Part shown: positions 1 to 8,739 of the stretch, piece after piece
Position numbering within the stretch: position 1 is the first letter of the stretch
Layout of the letters: each line of letters starts with the position of its first letter
NCBI GenBank assembly: GCA_016704325.1
Contig: JADJAG010000004.1
Coordinates: 186,001-250,000, forward strand
Length of the DNA: 64,000 nucleotides
Direction: 5' to 3'
Source of the DNA: Chitinophagaceae bacterium
GTDB lineage: Bacteria; Bacteroidota; Bacteroidia; Chitinophagales; UBA10324
Translations under genes and position numbers: made by a program
The notes under the pieces: generated by a model
Told to the model about the DNA's origin: nothing
The model's database searches: none
The model's input: the letters and a program-made list of their open reading frames with translations, nothing else

Positions 1-1652
1 TTGCGGATATTGCCGTTATAGAGACTGGGGCTTGCACTGCTAAACGATGAGGGTGAATAAGAAGGTTCAAAGTTTCTTGAATTGCCTCCGGCCGGGTAGT
101 AGTCGTCTTCGAAGTATCCAATTACCATTCCATACACATCGCGCCCAATCTTTTTGTTAGCTGAGGCGCCGGTATTTCCGTCTCTTCCCATATCCCAATA
201 CAAGTTAAGATCAAGACCATTGATGCCTTTTAACCACCCCTGAAGGGTATACGCATAGTCAATGCCCTGTACTTGTCGTTCTCCAAGTTCAATACGGGCT
301 AATGGGCCATGGGCATAATACTGGTAATCAGCATCTATATCCCAAAGCAGTCCATCGGCACTGGTTTTGGCCTGGATTAAACGGTTCTCTTCATCATACG
401 CATATTGATGAATAAACTGGTCAACAGAATCTTTCTCATAATGGACCTTGTTTACTTTACCGCTGATAAGATCATACTCGTAATCAATTCTTTTAAATCG
501 CTGGACATAGTCTTCCAGTTCCGGAACATCCTGTACCAATGTTTTTGCGTTTCCTGCAATGTCGTAGCTATAATGAGATGCATGGTTATATACTTCTTCG
601 TCGGTGTCGTATACTTCCTGGTATGTAACGGTAGCCACCCGGTTGCGTAGGTTGTCTTGAGAGAAATCGGGGATGGTTGTAATTGGTTCGTCATAAAAAG
701 TACGGGTTACCTGCTCGCGTTCTGTACCATTTGCAATCCATAAGCTAAGCTTAATGGGGTTGATACTGGTATCGGTTATCATCACATGGTTCTGCTTGAG
801 TTGCCCCACTTCGTTTATACGTCCCAAATCATCGTATAACGTATAGCTGTAAAGATCATCAGGTTCTTGCTTAGCATTTTGAGAAACAACAAGTCTTCCA
901 ATGCGGTCATACCAGAATTGAGTGATGCCTCCATCAATGGTACTTTGCTTGATAGGTTTGTTCAAAGTGTTATACCAATATCGGGTGGAATCTACATGTT
1001 TTGGATATTTAGCCGGGCTAGCTGGATTACTTCGGTGCGCTTCAACGGCCGCGCGTTCTGAAACACTTAAAGTATCCACTCCCCGTGGAGGAATGGTTTT
1101 AACTAAGTTACCAGCCTGATCATAATAATAAAGGGTGAAGTGATGTTCGTTGTAAGGTGCTTTGACATTGAATGTTTCATTCAGGTCCATGCATTCAGTG
1201 ATATAATTTGTAACAAATGCCTGGGTGACAGAATCCAAATAGGACTGGTAGGAAGCTTGGGCATTGGCTGCTGCAATGCTCACCAGTTGATCTAAGCAAT
1301 CGGTGGTATCGAGTGAGAAGCTTGCTAGGACGGGTTCATTGCAAAGAATTCGTGTAACTAATGCCGCCGCACCAAAAATAGTATCAACGATTGAAAATGC
1401 AGTTATGCTGCTTGAGCCCACTGTAGCAGCGCAATTCAAACCAAAGGACATACAACTTGAGACGATGGTAAAATTTACTATATGTGGCGCAGGAGGAATT
1501 GAAAGTGGAGGAACTAGTCCAATATCACCTAGATCAATTACTATGTGATAGTTTGGGGGTCCGTCTCCAATAGGAAATTGCGGCAATACACAAAATGAAT
1601 CCACAACAGTTAAATGCAATGAATCATCAAGCAAATTTATGAATCTTGGTCT
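1..1652 (-). CDS. RHS/YD-repeat protein, both ends missing
   Basis: The minus strand is open from an in-frame TAA at 1653-1655 through the left window edge, so the C-terminus lies outside. The translation contains RHS/YD-type segments such as LYYYDQAGNLVKTIPP, YSYDIAGNAKTL and YAYDEENRLIQAK, and ends at the window edge with a DDYYPAGGNSRNFEPSYSPS stretch. Such proteins are large secreted shells that carry a variable C-terminal toxin or tip. Bacteroidota versions normally have a long N-terminal part with a signal peptide. Here there is none: the only upstream starts are TTG codons, and the first in-frame ATG is at 1451. The upstream end meets a tyrosine recombinase gene on the other strand, also cut at its 5' end. 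This suggests a rearrangement, or a chimeric assembly join, near 1640. Family assignment is secure; whether it is expressed is unknown. Confidence 0.8.
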
Positions 1653-2454
1653 TTACGATAACTATGTCGGGAATAATATGAAAATACTGCGTGCATTCTT
1701 TAACTATTTAAACAATGAACAGGGATTACGGGTAGGTTCTTTCCATAAGAACTTTTATGTTCGCAATGAGGAAATTCCGATAGTGGTGCTTTCTCCTGAG
1801 CAACTTAATTTCCTGATCTATGACAAATCTTTTGAAGAATCACTTAGTAATCGTCTTCAACGTACGAAGGATATTTTTGTATTTGGCTGCACCGTCGCTC
1901 TTCGAGTTTCTGACTTGCTTTCTCTCTCTGGGTCAAACCTTGAGATAACCGAAGGAAAATACTACCTGAATGTAATATCAAAGAAAACACAGACACCAAC
2001 CAGAATCAAGTTACCAGATTATGCTATTGAGATCATTCAAAAATACCATCGAAGTAGGCACAAGAATCTATTACCGGTAATTAGCAACTTTAACCTCAAT
2101 AAAAACTTAAAATTATTGGCTGAAACAGCTGGCTGGACGACACAAGTTGCTAAAACACGTGGTCGAAGAGGAATATCTATTTCACTTGACAAAACTTCCA
2201 AAATTGACAAGGGCTTTCGGTTTTGTGATCTGATTACTTCGCACACTATGCGCAGGACTGCGATAACTACAATGCTCTCTTTGGGTATGACTGAATTTAT
2301 GGTTCGGAAGATCTCAGGTCATGCAGCCAACAGCAAAGAGTTTTTCAGGTATGTTGCACTTGCTCAATCCTATATTGACAAAGAAACAGAAGCTTTATTT
2401 CGACGCCTATCAGAAAAGAAATTTGAACCACAACAACTGGTAATAAATGCTTAA
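1639..2454 (+). CDS. Tyrosine recombinase/integrase, N-terminus missing
   Basis: This encodes a phage-type tyrosine recombinase that cuts and joins DNA at specific sites. From the ATG at 1639, residues 1-30 match the end of the core-binding (SAM-like) domain. The catalytic domain follows with R89, K115/116, H202-x-x-R205, H228 and Tyr238 (FFRY), so the active-site set looks complete. Relatives are usually about 400 residues with an arm-binding domain and a full core-binding domain; both are missing here. The frame stays open upstream only to the stops at 1546-1551 and adds no recognisable domain. The gene abuts the broken RHS gene on the left and lies 5 bases upstream of an RHS tip gene on the right. 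It is probably a remnant, but may be catalytically competent. Its link to tip exchange is inference. Confidence 0.8.
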   Translation: MNLGLYDNYVGNNMKILRAFFNYLNNEQGLRVGSFHKNFYVRNEEIPIVVLSPEQLNFLIYDKSFEESLSNRLQRTKDIFVFGCTVALRVSDLLSLSGSNLEITEGKYYLNVISKKTQTPTRIKLPDYAIEIIQKYHRSRHKNLLPVISNFNLNKNLKLLAETAGWTTQVAKTRGRRGISISLDKTSKIDKGFRFCDLITSHTMRRTAITTMLSLGMTEFMVRKISGHAANSKEFFRYVALAQSYIDKETEALFRRLSEKKFEPQQLVINA

Positions 2455-2459
2455 TTTTT

Positions 2460-3488
2460 ATGCAGAAAAAAGCAAAATATGGTATGAATTTGAACCTAGC
2501 CCATCTTTTGTATGATAATCCCAGTAAGGATTTGAGAGAAAAAGATTACTATTCGGGCGGGATGGTAATGCCGGAGAGGAGTTTCTCTTCTGAAAATTAC
2601 CATTTCGGTTACCAGGGTGCACTTAAGGACGATGAGACATACGGCTCTTCTAACCAGTTAGATTTTGGTGATAGAGGATACGATCCCAGAAGAGTTCAAT
2701 GGTGGAGTGTTGACCCGCTATATGCAAAATATCCATGGCAAAGCCCTTACACTTTTGTAGGAAACAATCCAATTTTGAACCGAGAAATTGATGGCAGAGA
2801 TTATGTAGTATTCGTTGATCACAATACCAAAACAATTATAGTAAAGGCGACCTACTATACTATTAGAGGAAACACGGTCGACAATAATTCAGCAGTTAAA
2901 GCCACGGAATTCTGGAACAACCAAAGCGGCAAGTATCAATACAAGCTTGGTAAGGGTGATGAAGCAATTTTCTACGATATTAACTTTGAATTAGATGTTC
3001 AGGAAGTAGATGAATCTCCCGTAGCCCAGGTAAATTATGATCGATTAAGTGATGAAGAAGCGACAATGAGAGGAAAGACGAGATTAAACAAAACTAACTC
3101 AAGTAACTCTTATTCTATATTACCAGATTCCGATCCTAACTTTGCTAGTTCTGAAGCAGATAAAGATGGAAATGGGATAACGAAGGGAGGCGTATATATT
3201 AAAGTAAAAGATAGCAGGAAGGATACCGAAACTGGCGCTCATGAAATTGGACATAGCTTAGGATTCAAGCATTTAATAAACACTTTAATGAGCGAAGCAA
3301 GTAATATTGAAAGAAATTTAAAGTTGAACCCCACAGTTGTCGGAGTAATCCTTAAGAATGTAGGAATAGGACGAGTTAACTATGATCCTGATTATAAAGG
3401 GAGCGGTCGAGGAAATACACAACATGAAACCGGTACGGCTCCTCCCGATTTCAAAAGTGGAAAAATAGTCAAAAAGAAAAACCCTTAA
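2460..3488 (+). CDS. Short RHS core with metzincin-like metalloprotease tip
   Basis: Residues 29-112 are the conserved RHS-associated core (YYSGGMVMPERSF, then YDPRRVQWWSVDP and GNNPI). The rest, about 230 residues, is a variable tip. The tip contains AHEIGHSLGFKH at 260-271, the zinc motif HExxHxxGxxH of metzincin proteases, followed by a likely Met-turn (TLMS, Met277). It has no YD repeats and no signal peptide, so it resembles the orphan core-tip cassettes of polymorphic toxin loci. These can recombine through the shared core into a full-length RHS gene. It starts 5 bases after the recombinase stop, and a lipoprotein gene follows 11 bases downstream. A protease effector is inferred from the motif; the target is unknown. 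The first part of the tip resembles the tip at 5174-6169. Confidence 0.75.
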   Translation: MQKKAKYGMNLNLAHLLYDNPSKDLREKDYYSGGMVMPERSFSSENYHFGYQGALKDDETYGSSNQLDFGDRGYDPRRVQWWSVDPLYAKYPWQSPYTFVGNNPILNREIDGRDYVVFVDHNTKTIIVKATYYTIRGNTVDNNSAVKATEFWNNQSGKYQYKLGKGDEAIFYDINFELDVQEVDESPVAQVNYDRLSDEEATMRGKTRLNKTNSSNSYSILPDSDPNFASSEADKDGNGITKGGVYIKVKDSRKDTETGAHEIGHSLGFKHLINTLMSEASNIERNLKLNPTVVGVILKNVGIGRVNYDPDYKGSGRGNTQHETGTAPPDFKSGKIVKKKNP

Positions 3489-3499
3489 TAATTCCAGCT

Positions 3500-3910
3500 A
3501 TGCTTAGACTTTTTGTTATTGTAATTTTTATGTTTGGTATAAATAGTTGCCGTATTTTTCATATTAGTGGAAGTAACACAATTATTACCGAAGGACAGTA
3601 CACAATTCTTAGTTTAAAGGAAAATGGTTTACTTAAAGACAGTTGTTTGATCACAGGATATATTTTTGATAGACGGATTAACTATCCGGTCGAACACGTA
3701 TTTATTAGATTAAATGAGCAAAAAATGCTCAGTGAAACAGACAGCATGGGATACTTTAGCATCAAATGTAATCCTGGAATTTATATATTAAAAGTAATTA
3801 GCGCAGGATATTTTACGTTGGAGACAAGTCCTATTGATCTAAAACCTAACACCGTTCTTGAGATGAAAATTGACTTGGGATCAGAAGTACAGTTTGAAAC
3901 AAACCGGTAG
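3500..3910 (+). CDS. Small lipoprotein with carboxypeptidase-regulatory-like fold, possible immunity protein
   Basis: This 136-residue protein begins with a lipoprotein signal whose likely lipidated cysteine is Cys17 (GINSC). From about residue 50 it reads like a CarboxypepD_reg/Kre9-type beta-sandwich: ITGYIFDRRINYPVEHVFI, then DSMGYFSIKCNPGIYILKV. It follows the metalloprotease tip gene by 11 bases on the same strand, the usual place for an immunity gene in polymorphic toxin loci. A lipid-anchored periplasmic or outer-membrane location would suit protection against a protease that acts outside the cytoplasm. The immunity role rests on position only. An unrelated cell-envelope lipoprotein is the main alternative. 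Confidence 0.6.
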   Translation: MLRLFVIVIFMFGINSCRIFHISGSNTIITEGQYTILSLKENGLLKDSCLITGYIFDRRINYPVEHVFIRLNEQKMLSETDSMGYFSIKCNPGIYILKVISAGYFTLETSPIDLKPNTVLEMKIDLGSEVQFETNR

Positions 3911-4355
3911 TTTTGTTATTGATGATTAACCATGGTAATTTTAAACCGTATACGTTTTCTTGCGTTGGCGTCTCCTAGGTGAGTATCAATCTGATGAAAT
4001 CGCTTCACTTTTTTATCTATTTTTTGAAGAACTCATACTGTTTTGACGGAGATGAGTTGTTTTAATTGTTAAAAAGACCTTCACTTTTATTTCGTTTTAC
4101 TGGTTCTGTAATCTCTCAGGTAAGCATCCATCACGTTGAAAAAATTCAGTTTGCAGGAAAGTTCTTCACCTTGCATGCCCGCTTCATTCGATCTCCACAT
4201 TTTACATTAATACGTCTCTAGGATAGTCGCTACTGTTTTGATTTCCAAAAGTAAGGCATTAAAATGTAACAACAATCTGTTTAGGCGTTATGTATTTGGC
4301 AAGCAGCTTGTTCATCTCTATACATGCGAACCCTTGACTGACAGTCTAAATTTAG
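3911..4355. other. Intergenic, no gene supported
   Basis: This stretch lies between the two converging toxin cassettes. It has only short, unconvincing frames on either strand. One minus-strand frame near 4090-4200 looks peptide-like but is broken by a run of seven As, and I could not match it to any family. No clear terminator or repeat was seen. It may be decayed coding sequence. Confidence 0.5.
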
Positions 4356-5168
4356 CTATTTATGTGATAGTATTCGATATACAAACACTTTGCAATTCGG
4401 AAGATTTTCTTGCAAGACTTGTAGCTCATTAAGTTTCCCATAAGTTTCCAAAGATCTAAATTCACGATCTGCGATTGGATTATTTGCCAATCTTAGGGAT
4501 TTCAATTTTTTTAATTGAGACATGCATTCTGGGAACGCTTTAACAGAATTAATTCTATTATACTCAAGACTCAACTCTACCAAATTACTTAGCTGGCAAA
4601 TTTCATTGGGAATGATAGTAAATTTATTCTCGGATAATATCAGTCGTTCCAAATTTTTTAGTTTTCCAATTTCGCTTGGAAGATTATCTAAAGCTGTTCC
4701 TACCACTAAATTCTTCAGATTTTTTAGTGAGCAAATATTGGGAGTCAGAAGTGAAAAACTGTCATCAATACAAATTAATGTCTCTAAACTTTTCAATTGG
4801 TCAATAACATCAGGTAACCGTTCAATGTTACAATCAATTAATTCAAGTTCGGTTATCTGTAAATAAGATAGCTTTTTCAGTGCATCTGGAAGATCAAGTA
4901 GATTCAGTCTTATGAAAGATACTCTTTCTAAATTTTTCAATTCAATAATTCTAGGATTAATATGTTGAATTGTGTCATCTCTTAGATATAAGGCTTTTGC
5001 AGTAAGTGGGGTTTTCAGCGCATCGTCAATGCTTGAAAAAACAGTTATTTCTTTTTGGTGATTCAAACCAGTTGGTGCACTAGCACTATCTAAAGGTGGG
5101 TTATTACCGTTGATCAGACAGTTGCTGAATAAAGCAATCGCTAACACAGTTAGAACTCTTAAAAGCAT
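4356..5168 (-). CDS. Leucine-rich-repeat lipoprotein, possible immunity protein
   Basis: From the ATG at 5168 this gives 270 residues. It starts with a lipoprotein signal (MLLRVLTVLAIALFSNC, lipobox FSNC). From about residue 55 to the end it has leucine-rich repeats of about 23 residues, for example LKNLERLILSENKFTIIPNE and LSNLVELSLEYNRI. An ATG at 5183 would overlap the upstream stop by 10 bases and gives a poorer signal peptide, so 5168 is preferred. It lies directly downstream of the second RHS metalloprotease tip, with 5 bases between them. LRR proteins bind other proteins, so an anchored LRR lipoprotein could trap the toxin. That is inference from position and fold. Confidence 0.7.
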   Translation of the reverse strand: MLLRVLTVLAIALFSNCLINGNNPPLDSASAPTGLNHQKEITVFSSIDDALKTPLTAKALYLRDDTIQHINPRIIELKNLERVSFIRLNLLDLPDALKKLSYLQITELELIDCNIERLPDVIDQLKSLETLICIDDSFSLLTPNICSLKNLKNLVVGTALDNLPSEIGKLKNLERLILSENKFTIIPNEICQLSNLVELSLEYNRINSVKAFPECMSQLKKLKSLRLANNPIADREFRSLETYGKLNELQVLQENLPNCKVFVYRILSHK

Positions 5169-5173
5169 ATCAT

Positions 5174-6169
5174 TTATTGCCATGGCCCATATTGCTTAGA
5201 ATCAGTCAAATCAGGTGGTGGCATTCCACTATCCATTTTTTCCTTTTCACTAAATCCTGCTAGATTTAAATCTTTCGCAATGATCACTCCTGAATTGGAC
5301 CCTTGCTTTAAGATATAATCACCTATTGCATTAATATGTACGGGTAACACCTTTGAGAGTGAGCTTGGTGCGGTTCCCATAGCATCTCTTGAATCAACTC
5401 TAGGCATGTTTTTCCCCGTCACATAACCACTTTCATGACAATTCCAGCATGGTATATCTATATATCTATCTCCAAATCCCAGCAAATGTCCAGCCTCATG
5501 TCCATAGGGAATATCGTCAGTACCATTATTAAAACTCCAATGACCATATTTGCCTTCGGTAACGTAGGATCTCTTAATTCCATTTTCATCTGGTCCTGAA
5601 AAATCATCTGAAATACTTATATAATTATTACCTGTATTATCGAGATATCCAACCAACTTAGCTTCAGTATCATTTTTAAAATCAATATTTTGAACATTGA
5701 CATCAAACTTAATATTGTATTCTCCTTTATAAGTGAAGTTTTGGAGCCCCCATGTGGACATGATTTCATTTTGTACTTCCAAAGCTTTTGATTCTGTAAC
5801 CCCTGGACCATAAATATATATCGTTGTGGAAATGGTTATTGTATTTCCATTGATTGAATACCTTGCGTCCTTGCCATCAGGATCAACAAACACAATAGGA
5901 TTATTTTCAAATCCTACATATGGACTAAAATTTGGATAATTTTTGAAATTAGGATCCATACTTAACCATTTGGATACTCTAGGATCATAAATTCTTGCAT
6001 CAAAATCATAACTATTTCCTGATCCCTTCACTTCATCATCATTTAGCTTTCCATTAAATCCAAACCCATAATTTTCATAGGAGAAATTCCTGTCCGGCAT
6101 TACCATCCCGCCCGGAGAGTAATCTTGATCTTCTGACAAGCACAAAATCGCTTTGAACCTTCCTTCCAT
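5174..6169 (-). CDS. Short RHS core with second metalloprotease tip
   Basis: Residues 15-97 are the RHS-associated core (YSPGGMVMPDRNF, YDPRVSKWLSMDPNF, ENNPIVFVDPDG). The tip from about residue 100 starts with SINGNTITISTTIYIYG, similar to the start of the tip at 2460-3488. It carries GHEAGHLLGFGD at 223-234, the HExxHxxGxxD form of the metzincin zinc site, and a likely Met-turn at DAMG (Met264). A CWNCHESG segment at 241-248 may be a further metal site or disulphide. No signal peptide or YD repeats are present, so it is an orphan core-tip cassette. It sits between a secreted lipocalin-like gene upstream and the LRR lipoprotein gene downstream on the same strand. The protease call is strong from the motif; target and delivery are unknown. 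Confidence 0.75.
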   Translation of the reverse strand: MEGRFKAILCLSEDQDYSPGGMVMPDRNFSYENYGFGFNGKLNDDEVKGSGNSYDFDARIYDPRVSKWLSMDPNFKNYPNFSPYVGFENNPIVFVDPDGKDARYSINGNTITISTTIYIYGPGVTESKALEVQNEIMSTWGLQNFTYKGEYNIKFDVNVQNIDFKNDTEAKLVGYLDNTGNNYISISDDFSGPDENGIKRSYVTEGKYGHWSFNNGTDDIPYGHEAGHLLGFGDRYIDIPCWNCHESGYVTGKNMPRVDSRDAMGTAPSSLSKVLPVHINAIGDYILKQGSNSGVIIAKDLNLAGFSEKEKMDSGMPPPDLTDSKQYGPWQ

Positions 6170-6187
6170 GTCATTCCAATAATTATA

Positions 6188-6592
6188 CTACTTCTTTGGT
6201 CGTAAATATAAAATCAGTCTATCACCTCCTGCATCAATTCCCTCTACCACGAGTTCTTTCTCTGTAAGCAGAATAATTCGTGTTACAATCTTAGCAGGAT
6301 AATCCTTATTAGCATTTTGTGTTACGGTAATAGTGCCTTTTGATTCATCCAATATCCACTTTCCTTTTAGCAACAAGCCTCCTTCGATACTTTCCATTGT
6401 TCCATCACAGTTGTATTTTAAGTACTCATTTTTAATCTCTGCTGGTGGAAGATAAATTTTTCCGTCCGCTTCCTGATACTTCTCCATTAGCCACGTTTTA
6501 CAGAGAAGTTCCTCCTGTAAAACAGTTTGATTCTGTGCCTCTGTGACTATGGTAAGAGCCATCATAAATGCAATAAGTACTACTCTATTCAT
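6188..6592 (-). CDS. Small secreted lipocalin-like protein, unknown role
   Basis: This encodes 134 residues with a signal peptide that probably ends near TEAQ (residues 17-20). The mature part begins with a LLCKTWLMEKYQ segment. GKWILDESKGTITVTQ and ILLTEKELVVEGI strands follow, a pattern typical of small lipocalin-like proteins in Bacteroidota. It lies 18 bases upstream of the second RHS metalloprotease gene and 46 bases downstream of the DUF1493-like gene, all on one strand. It could be a second immunity protein for the tip at 6955-8739 or a passenger in the cassette array. Neither role is shown by sequence alone. Confidence 0.6.
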   Translation of the reverse strand: MNRVVLIAFMMALTIVTEAQNQTVLQEELLCKTWLMEKYQEADGKIYLPPAEIKNEYLKYNCDGTMESIEGGLLLKGKWILDESKGTITVTQNANKDYPAKIVTRIILLTEKELVVEGIDAGGDRLILYLRPKK

Positions 6593-6638
6593 AATTCAAC
6601 TATTTTAAAGGTGTGATTCAAATCTAATTAGCCCGTAA

Positions 6639-6962
6639 TTATTTTGGGTCAAACCATTCTCCTGCGTTAATTACATCGACGAGATGTTGAACAGTAAAAG
6701 TTAGCTTTTTAATTTTTTTTCTTATTATGTAATGAAAAATCAAAAATGTATTTCCAAGCTCACGTTCTGTGAGAAAATAGTCTTGAAATTCAAATTTCGA
6801 AAGGGAGAAATTAAAATCCTTTGACAAATCCAACATAAGTGTTTCTGCATCCACGCCATCAATATGTAAATCATCAGGCAGAATAGATTCTTTTGTTACC
6901 TCTATGCCCAACTTAATAAACAAATAATCCGAAACTTTTTCTACATTGACAATATCATTCAT
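6639..6962 (-). CDS. DUF1493-like protein, likely immunity gene of the Fic-RHS tip
   Basis: From the ATG at 6962 this is a 107-residue acidic protein that looks like DUF1493, a small acyl-carrier-like fold. The matching parts are LPDDLHIDGVDAETLMLDL, FEFQDYF and the closing TVQHLVDVINAGEWFDP. The chosen start overlaps the upstream toxin stop by 8 bases; an ATG at 6974 is also possible. Tight overlap with a toxin-tip gene is the hallmark of immunity genes in polymorphic toxin loci. Family membership is moderately sure by eye; the immunity role is inferred from position. No signal peptide is present, so it would act in the cytoplasm. Confidence 0.65.
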   Translation of the reverse strand: MNDIVNVEKVSDYLFIKLGIEVTKESILPDDLHIDGVDAETLMLDLSKDFNFSLSKFEFQDYFLTERELGNTFLIFHYIIRKKIKKLTFTVQHLVDVINAGEWFDPK

Positions 6963-8739
6963 TCTGTACTCCACTTATACTTTGATTGAAATTGTAAGTG
7001 CTTAAACTTGTTCCTCCAACTACATTAGTTAAACCTAATCCAATCGCTTGATTTTGCCAAGCTCTACCCACTATAGTTGCTGCACTTCGGCTATATAATG
7101 TACTCCAAGGTCGCCCATTCAATAAAAGTGGGATATTGTGATTGAGTTGAACTAAAAATCCTGCCTTTACTTTTTCTCCTACAATAGCTGTAGAATATCC
7201 TGCTTCCATCGCTTCAAGAGTGTAGGTATTGATAACTGGTGCTGATTTGCCTAGTCGTGGAGCTTTAAGAGTAACTTTTGAAATTCCCCCTATGGTTCCA
7301 TTATAAATTAGGCTTATTCCTTTGGGAACAGGAACTAGCAAACTCTCAAGAGTATAGTCTGGCTTTATACCATCGTACACAATAGTTGTATGTTCTCCAC
7401 TTTCGTTAGACCATAGCAATCTACCTTGCTGCATAACTTCAAGCTGTTTGTCATGCCATTCATCTAATAGAACACTACCAGTTTCGGGAGTACCATTTGA
7501 TCTATAGTGTCTTTGTCCACCTACAATAGTAACCCCTTCTTCATCGGAATATGATCCTTGTGTATAGTTTACATGAATCGATTTCTTTGTTATATCAAAA
7601 ACCTTACCTCCTGTTAGAGATGCTGCGTCACGTTTTGCTGCTTGGCGTTCCTTAGCAGTAGAACCAAACGAGCCAAAAAAATATGCTCCATTAGGATCAA
7701 TATTGAGAATAGGATTACTTCCGAATGCACTGTAATCACTTATTCCTACCCTTGGTTGTGGATCGAGGTTCCATCTCCTGCTTAGTCTTGAATCATAGTG
7801 CCAATACTCAGCTGTATAAGAATTTCCAATCCCACTAATATCATTGTCTTTTTCTTGCCCGCTTGCAGCTCCAAACCTATAGAAGTCGAAAGCAAAACTC
7901 CTCTCCGGCATTACCATCCCGCCCGGATAGTAATCCTGACCACTGATTTGAGCGGCCAACCAATAGTCATACGTGCCATCAGCAGTAGTGTCTTTTCCGA
8001 TCTTTCGATCATTAATTGTGGTCAAAACATTACCGAGATGATTAGTGAGCTCGTATTGCTTTTTGCCTTGCAGATGATGAAAAAACTGGGAATAGGTGGT
8101 TGGTGGATACACTACTGAATCAGGATTTAGTACTCCAAGCCGTGAACTGCCATACAAATCCTGTTCGATCCATCTGACCGTATCGTCTCTAAGCTCATAA
8201 ATGGCCATTATATTTCCCTGGGCATCACGAATGTAGTAGCTGGTGACGGTGTCGCTACTGGCTGTTGTGATTACCCGCTTTGACAACCTGTTCTGTGAAG
8301 CATCGTAATCAAAATTAATAGCAAGGTCTGTAATATCGTTATATATAGAATCTACCTTTCCATAGGCCGCTAAACTCATTTTGTTTTCTTTCGGAATTTT
8401 CTTGAACTCGGCAATTAACTGGTCAATGTATCTAAAAGCGTTGCCAAAATGTGAGGTTGGGAAAAACTGTCTATCGTCTTTACTTATTTCAACAATCCGC
8501 TTTTTACCTGCCCAAATGTATATGTCTTGAAACAAATGTCTATGAATTTCAAAAAGGTTGTCAATTCCCTTGTTTTTTATCGGGTTTTGATAAAGTTCTT
8601 GAAGTCGCTTAGTTACAGCACTACTCTCAACAAAGAGTAAGACATCGGGGTCAGTAATGTCTTGTAAATTCCGTAATAGTCCTGAATTTGGGTCAGTGTA
8701 GGTGTAGTCAGGGTCTATGTATTTGTAGGAATTAGACAT
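6955..8739 (-). CDS. Fusion: Fic N-terminal half, RHS core, unknown toxin tip
   Basis: From the ATG at 8739 this encodes 594 residues in three blocks. Residues 1-122 are the N-terminal part of a class I Fic protein (YKYIDPDYTYTDPNSGLLRN, HLFQDIYIWAGKKR, QFFPTSHF). The sequence changes at codons near 8370, before any Fic catalytic motif (HPFxxGNGR is absent), into RHS sequence: AAYGKVDSIYND, then FDYDASQNRLSKRV and ELTNHLGNVLTT. The RHS core follows (DYYPGGMVMPERSF, YDSRLSRRWNLDPQP, NPILNIDPNGA). The last 243 residues are a tip with no motif I recognise. The start overlaps the antitoxin stop by 8 bases, so the Fic promoter probably drives the fusion. The AMP-transferase activity must be lost. 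Either a real cassette insertion or an assembly join could explain it. Confidence 0.75.
   Translation of the reverse strand: MSNSYKYIDPDYTYTDPNSGLLRNLQDITDPDVLLFVESSAVTKRLQELYQNPIKNKGIDNLFEIHRHLFQDIYIWAGKKRIVEISKDDRQFFPTSHFGNAFRYIDQLIAEFKKIPKENKMSLAAYGKVDSIYNDITDLAINFDYDASQNRLSKRVITTASSDTVTSYYIRDAQGNIMAIYELRDDTVRWIEQDLYGSSRLGVLNPDSVVYPPTTYSQFFHHLQGKKQYELTNHLGNVLTTINDRKIGKDTTADGTYDYWLAAQISGQDYYPGGMVMPERSFAFDFYRFGAASGQEKDNDISGIGNSYTAEYWHYDSRLSRRWNLDPQPRVGISDYSAFGSNPILNIDPNGAYFFGSFGSTAKERQAAKRDAASLTGGKVFDITKKSIHVNYTQGSYSDEEGVTIVGGQRHYRSNGTPETGSVLLDEWHDKQLEVMQQGRLLWSNESGEHTTIVYDGIKPDYTLESLLVPVPKGISLIYNGTIGGISKVTLKAPRLGKSAPVINTYTLEAMEAGYSTAIVGEKVKAGFLVQLNHNIPLLLNGRPWSTLYSRSAATIVGRAWQNQAIGLGLTNVVGGTSLSTYNFNQSISGVQNE

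Noticed and set aside
4087..4201. Short peptide frame on the minus strand
   Set aside because: A run of seven As breaks the frame, and no relatives are recognised.
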